NCBI GenBank assembly: GCA_003563375.1
Contig: PWSB01000198.1
Span: forward strand, 1 to 12,138
Direction of reading: 5' to 3'
DNA: 12,138 bases
Source of the DNA: Actinomycetota bacterium
GTDB taxonomy: Bacteria > Actinomycetota > Humimicrobiia > Humimicrobiales > Humimicrobiaceae
Shown here: positions 1 to 5,553 of the stretch, in pieces
Position numbering within the stretch: the first letter of the stretch is position 1
Layout of the letters: each line of letters starts with the position of its first letter
Made by a program: the position numbers and the translations under genes
The notes under the pieces: model-generated
Seen by the model: the letters and a program-made list of their open reading frames with translations, nothing else
Told to the model about the DNA's origin: nothing
Databases searched by the model: none

Positions 1-1
1 G

Positions 2-43
2 GGTCAAAGATTCTGCGCCAACTGCGGCAAACAACTGAAATAG
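2..43 (+). CDS. C-terminal end of an upstream protein with a zinc-ribbon tail (partial)
   Basis: Only the last 13 codons and a TAG stop are inside the window; they read GQRFCANCGKQLK. The FCxxCGK pattern is typical of half of a zinc-ribbon knuckle (CxxC pair), often found at the end of bacterial multi-zinc-ribbon or membrane proteins of unknown role. The rest of the gene lies upstream, so its function cannot be given. It is on the same strand as the biosynthetic cluster but is separated from it by a probable terminator and a promoter, so it is likely not part of the operon. A chance open stretch is possible because so little is visible, but the residue pattern is characteristic. Confidence 0.6.
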   Translation, partial: GQRFCANCGKQLK

Positions 44-65
44 TATAGGCTTTAACACAAAGGCA

Positions 66-102
66 ATGGTTTATAACCCTGTTTAATATAAACCATGTTT
101 TT
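66..102 (+). terminator. Probable intrinsic terminator of the upstream zinc-ribbon gene
   Basis: A perfect 10-bp inverted repeat, ATGGTTTATA (66-75) and TATAAACCAT (87-96), encloses an 11-base loop and is followed at once by GTTTTT (97-102). It lies 23 bases after the TAG of the upstream gene and just before the promoter of the BCAA leader. The stem is AT-rich for a terminator, so an operator role for the palindrome next to the promoter is an alternative. Confidence 0.55.
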
Positions 103-103
103 A

Positions 104-132
104 TTGTTATACTTGTGTAATTGTGGTACTAT
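104..132 (+). promoter_or_regulatory. Probable sigma-70-type promoter of the ilvD leader transcript
   Basis: TTGTTA (104-109) is a 4/6 match to the -35 consensus. After exactly 17 bases comes TACTAT (127-132), a 4/6 match to the -10 box, preceded by TGG (124-126), which gives an extended -10 (TGn). Transcription would begin near 138-140, giving a leader RNA of about 240 bases before ilvD. Prediction is from pattern only. Confidence 0.5.
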
Positions 133-176
133 ATTTCATTAACTTTATTATTCTATTTAAGGTCACGGGCAAAAAA

Positions 177-281
177 ATGGATAAGAAAATATTTATCGGT
201 AAGAACCGGAAAAGGCTCGGCCTAAACCTGCCTGTAACCACTATTTCTCTAGTCTGTTTACTAATCGGTATCCTATCCTAG
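177..281 (+). CDS. Putative branched-chain amino acid leader peptide (34 aa)
   Basis: The ORF runs from ATG at 177 to TAG at 279-281 and encodes 34 residues. A basic N-terminal third (MDKKIFIGKNRKR) is followed by residues 14-33, of which 12 of 20 are Leu, Ile or Val; residues 25-33 read LVCLLIGIL. It also has two adjacent Thr codons (21-22), as some ilv leaders do. The ORF begins about 38 bases after the predicted transcription start, and its last codons form the 5' arm of a terminator-like hairpin, the layout expected for ribosome-mediated attenuation of BCAA genes. The SD is weak (AAGG at 159-162, 14 bases from the ATG), which is the main weakness. The alternative is a chance ORF or a small hydrophobic membrane peptide. 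The position upstream of ilvD and the control-codon density favour a leader peptide. Confidence 0.6.
   Translation: MDKKIFIGKNRKRLGLNLPVTTISLVCLLIGILS
196..223 (+). other. Two small hairpins within the leader ORF (possible pause structures)
   Basis: TCGGT (196-200) and ACCGG (205-209) pair around the loop AAGA. Immediately after, AGGC (213-216) and GCCT (220-223) pair around TCG. The TCGGT word recurs at 265-269 in the terminator's 5' arm, so ACCGG could pair with either copy. These could act as transcription pause sites that synchronise ribosome and polymerase. The stems are short, so the claim is tentative. Confidence 0.3.
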
Positions 282-311
282 TATTAGGATTCCCGATAGT
301 TTCCCTTTTTT
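260..311 (+). terminator. Probable attenuator terminator ahead of ilvD
   Basis: The 5' arm has ACT (260-262), ATCGG (264-268) and ATCCTA (270-275, with a second copy at 275-280). It pairs with TAGGAT (285-290), CCGAT (293-297) and AGT (298-300). A U-rich tail follows: TTTCCC, then six T (306-311). The 5' arm overlaps the last Leu/Ile codons of the leader peptide, so a ribosome held there would mask it. The U tract starts a few bases beyond the stem, so efficiency is uncertain. It competes with the hairpin at 279-333. Confidence 0.55.
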
Positions 312-333
312 ACTATTGAATCCTAATATACTA
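279..333 (+). promoter_or_regulatory. Alternative hairpin competing with the attenuator terminator
   Basis: The 3' arm of the terminator is also complementary to sequence after the T tract. Bases 294-300 pair with 312-318 (one G-U), 282-291 pair with 319-328 without mismatch, and 279-281 pair with 331-333. The only interruptions are two unpaired C (292-293) and two unpaired bases (329-330). The loop is the 11 bases that contain the T tract. This stem of about 20 bp looks stronger than the terminator and cannot coexist with it, as expected of an antiterminator or lock structure. No T tract follows it directly, so it is not itself a good terminator. Confidence 0.5.
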
Positions 334-367
334 TTAAAGGTTTACCGTTGTTTGATTTAAATTTTTT

Positions 368-374
368 AAGGAGG
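368..374 (+). promoter_or_regulatory. Strong ribosome binding site deciding the TTG start of ilvD
   Basis: AAGGAGG lies four bases before TTG at 379. An in-frame ATG exists at 394, 19 bases from the SD, which is too far. The TTG start gives an N-terminus MRSD, common in this family, so TTG is preferred. Confidence 0.7.
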
Positions 375-378
375 AAAA

Positions 379-2037
379 TTGAGAAGCGATGACATGAAAA
401 ATGGCATAGGAAGGCTGCCTCACAGGTCTTTGCTTAAAGCCTGCGGGCTCACCGATCAGGAGATCTCAAGGCCTGTCATCGGAGTGGCTAATTCTGTGAA
501 TGACTTGATCCCCGGACATATAAGCCTTGGTAAAATCGGTGAAGCAGTCAAAGCGGGTGTCTTGGCTTCAGGGGGCACACCTTTGGAGTTTGGTACCATG
601 GGGATATGCGATGGTATCGCGATGAACCATAAAGGGATGAATTATTCCCTTGCCAGCAGGGAAATAATTGCAGACAGCATAGAAGCTACAGCCATGGCCC
701 ACCCTTTTGACGGCCTGGTTCTTATCCCTAATTGTGACAAGATAGTCCCGGGCATGCTTATGGCTGCGGCCAGGCTCAATATTCCTTCCATAGTCATAAG
801 CGGCGGCCCTATGCTGGCTGGTAAGGTCGATAATAAGGTTGTGGATTTGAGCAGCTGTTTCGAAGCTGTAGGCAGATACAGCAGCGGAGCATTTACAGAT
901 GCTGAAATCTTCCAGCTTGAGGAAGAGGCCTGCCCTACCTGCGGGAGCTGTTCAGGGATGTATACCGCTAATTCTATGAACTGCCTGTCTGAAGCTATAG
1001 GCCTGGCCCTCCCTGGAAATGGTACCATACCAGCGGTATTGGCTAAAAGGATGAGGCTTGCAAAGACGGCAGGCTCAAAGATCATGGAGCTGGTCAAAAA
1101 GGATATAAGGCCCAGAGACATAATTAATATGAAGTCAATCAAAAATGCCCTTACTGTAGATATGGCACTGGGGTGCTCGACCAACACGGTCCTGCACCTT
1201 CCGGCAATAGCCAGGGAAGCAGGAATAGATTTCTCACTGGAGCTTGTCAATGATATAAGCAAAAGGACACCAAATCTTTGCAGGCTTAGCCCTGCCGGTG
1301 ATTACCATATAGAAGACCTTTATTATGCCGGAGGAGTCGAAGCGGTGTTAAATGAGCTGTTGGCCAACCATCTTATAGATGGTGGCCTTATGACCGTTAG
1401 CGGGTGTACGGTAAAAGATAATATTGGAAGTTCAAGCATAAAGGACAGTAATGTCATAAGAAGGGTCTCTGACCCATATTCAAAGGATGGGGGGATAGCA
1501 ATACTCTGGGGCAACCTGGCACCGGAGGGATGTGTAGTAAAAAAATCTGCAGTGGATCCCGCTATGCTCAAACATAAGGGGAAAGCCAAGGTATACAGCA
1601 GTGAGGAAGAAGCCATGCAAGCCATACTTGCAAAAAAAGTCAGCAAAGGGGATGTAGTAGTCATCCGTTATGAAGGGCCTAAAGGAGGCCCTGGTATGAG
1701 GGAGATGCTTTCTCCCACCTCTGCCATAGCCGGTATTGGTTTGGATAAAGAGGTAGCCCTTATAACCGATGGAAGGTTTTCAGGTGCCACAAAAGGCGCC
1801 TCTATAGGCCATGTCTGTCCAGAAGCACAGGCTGGAGGACCTATTGCAATAGTTAAGGAAGGGGACCTGATTGAAATAGATATACCAGAAAACAGGCTGA
1901 CACTGGCAGTGGATGAGGATGAAATTAAGCGAAGGCTTTCATCCTGGAGCCCTCCTGAACCCAAGATCAGAGAAGGTTATCTGGCAAGGTATGCAAAACT
2001 TGTGGCTCCGGCATCCAAAGGTGCTGTCCTGGAATAA
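379..2037 (+). CDS. ilvD: Dihydroxyacid dehydratase
   Basis: IlvD dehydrates 2,3-dihydroxyisovalerate and 2,3-dihydroxy-3-methylvalerate to the 2-keto acid precursors of valine/leucine and isoleucine, using an Fe-S cluster and Mg2+ in the cytoplasm. The 552-aa length is normal for the family. Visible signatures are NCDK (118-121; cluster Cys119 and the Lys that is carbamylated in characterised enzymes), CPTCGSCSGMYTANSMN (185-201, second cluster Cys and metal site), EGPKGGPGM (432-440) and DGRFSG (464-469, with the family's proposed base Ser468). Where plant and mycobacterial [2Fe-2S] enzymes have a Cys (PCN), this protein reads IPGH (44-47), as in E. coli-type enzymes, which suggests the oxygen-sensitive [4Fe-4S] class (inference). 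It uses a TTG start. It is the first gene after a probable BCAA attenuator and is 116 bases ahead of ilvB. Confidence 0.97.
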   Translation: MRSDDMKNGIGRLPHRSLLKACGLTDQEISRPVIGVANSVNDLIPGHISLGKIGEAVKAGVLASGGTPLEFGTMGICDGIAMNHKGMNYSLASREIIADSIEATAMAHPFDGLVLIPNCDKIVPGMLMAAARLNIPSIVISGGPMLAGKVDNKVVDLSSCFEAVGRYSSGAFTDAEIFQLEEEACPTCGSCSGMYTANSMNCLSEAIGLALPGNGTIPAVLAKRMRLAKTAGSKIMELVKKDIRPRDIINMKSIKNALTVDMALGCSTNTVLHLPAIAREAGIDFSLELVNDISKRTPNLCRLSPAGDYHIEDLYYAGGVEAVLNELLANHLIDGGLMTVSGCTVKDNIGSSSIKDSNVIRRVSDPYSKDGGIAILWGNLAPEGCVVKKSAVDPAMLKHKGKAKVYSSEEEAMQAILAKKVSKGDVVVIRYEGPKGGPGMREMLSPTSAIAGIGLDKEVALITDGRFSGATKGASIGHVCPEAQAGGPIAIVKEGDLIEIDIPENRLTLAVDEDEIKRRLSSWSPPEPKIREGYLARYAKLVAPASKGAVLE

Positions 2038-2064
2038 AAATTTAATTTTTTTTATAATTTAAAG

Positions 2065-2113
2065 GGTTTTGGTAATTGTAAATGAAGCATAAAATGCTAT
2101 AATCATCAAAACC
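2065..2113 (+). repeat. Inverted repeat / stem-loop in the ilvD-ilvB gap
   Basis: GGTTTTGGT (2065-2073) pairs with ATCAAAACC (2105-2113), 9 bp with one G-U. After one mismatch, ATT (2075-2077) pairs with AAT (2101-2103). Inside is a second hairpin, AGCAT (2086-2090) with ATGCT (2094-2098) around AAA. No T tract follows, so it is not a good terminator. It covers the internal promoter, so it could be an operator, an RNA-processing site in read-through transcripts, or both. Confidence 0.45.
2076..2103 (+). promoter_or_regulatory. Probable internal promoter for ilvB and downstream genes
   Basis: TTGTAA (2076-2081), a 16-base spacer and a perfect TATAAT (2098-2103), preceded by TGC (2095-2097), make an extended -10. 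The run of eight T at 2046-2053 upstream could act as an UP-like AT tract. Transcription would start near 2110, about 44 bases before the ilvB ATG. This would allow ilvBN and later genes to be expressed independently of the ilvD attenuator. Confidence 0.5.
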
Positions 2114-2153
2114 TGTTATAAAGTTGTTACTAACTCAAGATTAGGGAGTTGAT

Positions 2154-3851
2154 ATGAGTAAAATAACTGGGGCGCATATGATAATAAAATGTTTGAAACA
2201 AGAAGGTGTGGGAGTCATTTTCGGCTACCCGGGGGGCAAGGTCATCCCGCTCTATGATGCCCTTTATGATTCAGACATATTCCATATATTGGTAAGGCAT
2301 GAACAGGCAGCCGCGCATGCCGCGGATGCCTATGCAAGAGCCACAGGTAAAACTGGGGTCTGTATTGCTACATCCGGGCCCGGAGGGACCAACCTGGTCA
2401 CCGGTATAGCCAATGCATATATGGATTCGGTGCCTATCGTAGCCTTTACAGGGCAGGTCTCCACCGTAGAGATCGGGACGGATGCTTTCCAGGAGGCGGA
2501 TATCACAGGAATCACCGCTCCCATAACCAAGCACAATTATCTGGTAAAGGATATAAAAGATCTCCCTTCCATAATAAAGGAGGCTTTCTATATCGCTTCC
2601 ACTGGCAGGCCGGGGCCGGTACTTATCGATGTTCCTGTGGATATTTCCACCGGACTTATAGATGAAAAGGCGGAAGGAGAGATAGATCTGCCGGGTTATA
2701 AACCGACCTATAAAGGAAACCAAAAGCAGATCAAGCAGGCTGCAAAAAAAATATACGAAAGCAAAAAACCGGTTATTTTCTCCGGAGGAGGGGTCATCTC
2801 CTCGGGAGCCAGCGAAATACTTACCAGTTTTGCAGAAAAAGCAAAAATACCGGTTATAACCTCTCTTCTGGGTATGGGATCCTTTCCTGAACACAGCCCT
2901 CTAGCACTAAACATGGCGGGGATGCACGGGACAAGGTATGCAAATACAGCTTTTACCCAGTCAGACCTTATCATCGCTGTGGGTGCAAGGTTTGATGACC
3001 GGGTAACAGGGAAGGTAAGTGGTTTTGCACCTGAGGCTGAGGTCATACATATCGACATAGATCCTGCCGAGATAGGCAAGATAATTAAAACCGCAATACC
3101 AGTGGTAGGCAATGCAAAGGATGTGCTGACCGACCTGAACAAGAGATATTTTGAGATGGACAATGCAAAGAGCATTGACAGAAAAAAGGAATGGGTCGCG
3201 CACTTAATGGAGCTTAAGGAAAAATTTCCTTTGATGTATGACAAAAAATCACCCAATCTCAAGCCTGCTTATATAGTAGAGAAAATATATGAGCATACGG
3301 AGGGAAAAGCTATAATATGCACAGAGGTGGGCCAGAACCAGATGTGGGCAGCACAATTTTACAAGTTCACCCAGCCTCGGACATTCATATCTTCAGGGGG
3401 CCTGGGTACCATGGGGTTCGGGCTTCCTGCTGCCATCGGGGCTAAAGCCGGCAGGCCTGATAAAACAGTAATAGATATTGCAGGAGACGGGAGCATCCAG
3501 ATGGTATCACAGGAACTTGCTACGGCTGTCAGCAACAGGCTTCCTATAAAGATTATGCTTTTAAACAACGGTTACCTGGGTATGGTAAGACAATGGCAGG
3601 AGCTGTTCTTTAAAAAGAGATATTCGCATACCTGTATCCGAGAGTGCGTGGATTTTGTTAAATTGGCTGAGGCTTATGGTGGTGTAGGGCTAAGGGTCAC
3701 GGATAAAAAAGATGTCGATAGCGCCATTAAGGAAGCGCTGGAGACGGATAATGTGGTCCTGGTAGATTTTTGGATAGAAAGTGAAGAAAATGTCTATCCC
3801 ATGGTAGCTCCGGGAGCTCCCATAAGTGAAATGTTAGAATGGGAATATTAA
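2154..3851 (+). CDS. ilvB: Acetolactate (acetohydroxyacid) synthase, large catalytic subunit
   Basis: IlvB is the ThDP-dependent enzyme that condenses pyruvate with pyruvate or 2-ketobutyrate to give acetolactate or acetohydroxybutyrate, the first shared step of BCAA synthesis. The 565-aa length is typical. Domain order is N-terminal pyrimidine-binding domain (about 1-165, with catalytic Glu50 in RHEQAAAH), central FAD-binding domain (about 190-330) and C-terminal ThDP diphosphate-binding domain (about 370-550, GDGS at 445-448 through NN at 471-472). The VRQWQELF segment (478-485) is diagnostic of biosynthetic AHAS; its Trp481 corresponds to the residue that favours 2-ketobutyrate in characterised enzymes. 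A GGGAG SD sits five bases before the ATG. It is followed after 10 bases by its regulatory subunit ilvN, so the two are probably co-translated. It has its own upstream promoter candidate. Confidence 0.97.
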   Translation: MSKITGAHMIIKCLKQEGVGVIFGYPGGKVIPLYDALYDSDIFHILVRHEQAAAHAADAYARATGKTGVCIATSGPGGTNLVTGIANAYMDSVPIVAFTGQVSTVEIGTDAFQEADITGITAPITKHNYLVKDIKDLPSIIKEAFYIASTGRPGPVLIDVPVDISTGLIDEKAEGEIDLPGYKPTYKGNQKQIKQAAKKIYESKKPVIFSGGGVISSGASEILTSFAEKAKIPVITSLLGMGSFPEHSPLALNMAGMHGTRYANTAFTQSDLIIAVGARFDDRVTGKVSGFAPEAEVIHIDIDPAEIGKIIKTAIPVVGNAKDVLTDLNKRYFEMDNAKSIDRKKEWVAHLMELKEKFPLMYDKKSPNLKPAYIVEKIYEHTEGKAIICTEVGQNQMWAAQFYKFTQPRTFISSGGLGTMGFGLPAAIGAKAGRPDKTVIDIAGDGSIQMVSQELATAVSNRLPIKIMLLNNGYLGMVRQWQELFFKKRYSHTCIRECVDFVKLAEAYGGVGLRVTDKKDVDSAIKEALETDNVVLVDFWIESEENVYPMVAPGAPISEMLEWEY

Positions 3852-3856
3852 GGTGG
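3850..3856 (+). promoter_or_regulatory. Ribosome binding site deciding the ilvN start
   Basis: AAGGTGG overlaps the ilvB stop codon and lies five bases before ATG 3862. The frame can be extended to GTG 3853, but that codon is inside the SD itself, so ATG 3862 is preferred. Confidence 0.65.
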
Positions 3857-3861
3857 TACAA

Positions 3862-4350
3862 ATGAACCATATAATTTCAGTACTGGTAGAAAACAAAGCC
3901 GGTGTCCTGGCTAAGATATCAGGCCTTTTCAGCAGAAGGGGTTTTAATATCGACAGCCTTGCAGTGGGCACAACCGAGGATAAAAGCATATCAAGGATAA
4001 CCATAGTGGTGCAGGCAGACCAAAGAGGTATAGAGCAGGTCGTAAAACAGCTATATAAGCTTATAAATGTACTCAAGATACAGGAACTTGACCCGGCGAA
4101 TATTGTTGAAAGGGAGCTTGTGTTAATAAAGGTTGCCACCGATTCAAAAAACAGGGCCGAAATATTGGAGATCGTAAATATTTTCAGGGCAAACATTGTA
4201 GACGTGGCTAAAAAATCCCTGCTGATAGAGATCACCGGGACTTCGACAAAGGTTGATGCTTTAAGGGAACTGCTTGACCCTTACGGCATTTTAGAGCTTA
4301 CAAGGACCGGCAAGATAGCCTCTACCAGAGGCAGCAAAAAAAAGATATAA
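3862..4350 (+). CDS. ilvN: Acetolactate synthase, small regulatory subunit
   Basis: This is the regulatory partner of IlvB; it stimulates catalysis and confers feedback inhibition, usually by valine. The protein is 162 aa from ATG 3862, the usual length for the long IlvH/IlvN type. An N-terminal ACT domain (about 3-76) contains ENKAGVLAKISGLFSRRGFN (10-29), with Asn11, Gly14 and Asn29. These positions match residues whose substitution makes E. coli IlvH valine-insensitive, so a valine-responsive enzyme is likely (inference). The C-terminal half (about 82-155, starting VERELVLIKV) is the AHAS small-subunit C-terminal domain. The tail ends in a basic RGSKKKI. It starts 10 bases after ilvB. Confidence 0.95.
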   Translation: MNHIISVLVENKAGVLAKISGLFSRRGFNIDSLAVGTTEDKSISRITIVVQADQRGIEQVVKQLYKLINVLKIQELDPANIVERELVLIKVATDSKNRAEILEIVNIFRANIVDVAKKSLLIEITGTSTKVDALRELLDPYGILELTRTGKIASTRGSKKKI

Positions 4351-4382
4351 GATCATTAAAAAAGTGAAGGGAGCAAAAGACC

Positions 4383-5549
4383 ATGATTAAGAAATATATT
4401 ATGACTCCAGGACCGACACCGATCTCGGGGCAAGTATTACGGGAACATGGCAGGCCTCTGATGCATCACAGGTCACCAGAGTTTTCTGAAATATTTATAA
4501 AGGCTACCGGTAAGCTTAAAAAGTTTATGAAGACAGAAAATGAAGTATTCATACTTACTTCTTCCGGTACCGGCGGGATGGAAGCCGCAATAACCAATGC
4601 TTTCTCACCCGGAGACAAAGTCCTTGTAGCAAGCACGGGAAATTTCGGGCAAAGATTCAAAAAGCTGTCTAAGGTATTCGGGCTGGACCTCATAGCTATA
4701 GACTATGAATGGGGAGAGGCTTTAGACCCTGAGGATATAAGGGAAGCCCTTGACAGGGATCCGGATATAAAAGGGGTCATGTTTCAATTCAGCGAAACCT
4801 CTACAGGAGTCTTAAACGATGCCATGGCAGTTGGCGAGATCGTCAAGGACTATGATGGAATAACCATCGTCGACGCCATAAGCGGACTGGGAGCTTCTGA
4901 GTTTAAAACTGATGAATGGAACCTGGATATAGTAATAGGGGGGTCCCAGAAAGGGCTGAGCGCGCCCACCGGAGCCGCTTTTGTCAGTGTCAGCCCCAAA
5001 GCTTGGAACCTGATTGAAAAATCCACCATGCCCAGATTTTATTTTAATCTGCTTGATGCCAGGGAGGCGGCAAACAGAAAACCTCCCCAGACACCCTGGA
5101 CACCTGCTATTTCTATAATAGTGGCAATCAACAAAGCTATGGACCTATTGCTGGAGGAAGGCTTTGAGAGGTCATTTGCAAGGCATAAGCTGCTCGCTGA
5201 GGCCACACATAAGGCTGTGGAAAGGATAGGGCTAAAGCTTCTGGTCAAAGACCCCAAAGATAGGGGCCAATCAGTGACTTCAATAATGGTCCCCGAGGGT
5301 ATCGATGGGAAAAAACTCAGCAATATTATGCGGACCAAGCATGGGGTAACCATTGCGGGGGGCCAAGGCAAACTGAAAGGAAAGATCATCAGGATAGGAC
5401 ACCTGGGATGGGTAGGTATGTTTGATATAATAACAGCTATCTCGAGCCTGGAGATGGCTTTGAAGGATTTGGGCTTTGATCTTGATATCGGTGCAGGAGT
5501 TGCAGAGGCCCAGAGAGTATTTTATGAAAACAAGTTCTTTGGAGAATAG
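4383..5549 (+). CDS. Class V (PLP) aminotransferase, serine-pyruvate / alanine-glyoxylate type; probable phosphoserine-forming partner of SerA
   Basis: This is a 388-aa fold-type I PLP enzyme of the AGXT / serine-pyruvate aminotransferase group. Visible features are TPGPTP (8-13), SGTGGMEA (61-68, phosphate-binding loop), VDAISGLG (163-170, with Asp164 expected under the pyridine N), GGSQKGL (186-192, with Lys190 as the PLP Schiff-base lysine) and RIGHLG (337-342, with Arg337 expected to bind substrate carboxylate). AAGGGAG lies nine bases before the ATG. The stop is four bases before serA, and this pairing is recurrent in bacteria and archaea that lack classical serC. The most likely job is therefore transamination of 3-phosphohydroxypyruvate, or a related serine/glycine/alanine exchange. 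Because it sits inside a BCAA operon, a role as BCAA or alanine-valine transaminase cannot be excluded. Family call is strong; substrate is inferred. Confidence 0.88.
   Translation: MIKKYIMTPGPTPISGQVLREHGRPLMHHRSPEFSEIFIKATGKLKKFMKTENEVFILTSSGTGGMEAAITNAFSPGDKVLVASTGNFGQRFKKLSKVFGLDLIAIDYEWGEALDPEDIREALDRDPDIKGVMFQFSETSTGVLNDAMAVGEIVKDYDGITIVDAISGLGASEFKTDEWNLDIVIGGSQKGLSAPTGAAFVSVSPKAWNLIEKSTMPRFYFNLLDAREAANRKPPQTPWTPAISIIVAINKAMDLLLEEGFERSFARHKLLAEATHKAVERIGLKLLVKDPKDRGQSVTSIMVPEGIDGKKLSNIMRTKHGVTIAGGQGKLKGKIIRIGHLGWVGMFDIITAISSLEMALKDLGFDLDIGAGVAEAQRVFYENKFFGE
5541..5544 (+). promoter_or_regulatory. Ribosome binding site deciding the serA start
   Basis: GGAG, within the last codons of the aminotransferase gene, lies nine bases before ATG 5554. 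Upstream in-frame starts (5476, 5524) would place serA inside the preceding gene and add 26 or 10 residues that do not fit the family's N-terminus (MKEKVLVTDG). Confidence 0.6.
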
Positions 5550-5553
5550 GACC

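Noticed and set aside
138..378. T-box riboswitch in the ilvD leader
   Set aside because: The leader is long enough and lies ahead of amino-acid genes, but I see no T-box core (GGGTGGNACCGCG-like antiterminator sequence) and the strong BCAA leader ORF explains it better.
642..1262. 206-aa open frame on the minus strand inside ilvD
   Set aside because: It is a shadow of the ilvD reading frame, with no SD and a composition expected from antisense of a conserved gene.
2007..2053. Terminator after ilvD
   Set aside because: A run of eight T is present at 2046-2053, but the nearest hairpin (around 2007-2024, with a bulge) is over 20 bases away, so it does not make an intrinsic terminator.
2271..2894. 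207-aa open frame on the minus strand inside ilvB
   Set aside because: Antisense shadow of a fully conserved ilvB; no family motif in the translation.
5476..5553. N-terminal 26-residue extension of serA
   Set aside because: The extension lies within the end of the aminotransferase gene, lacks a family match, and ATG 5554 has a well-spaced SD.
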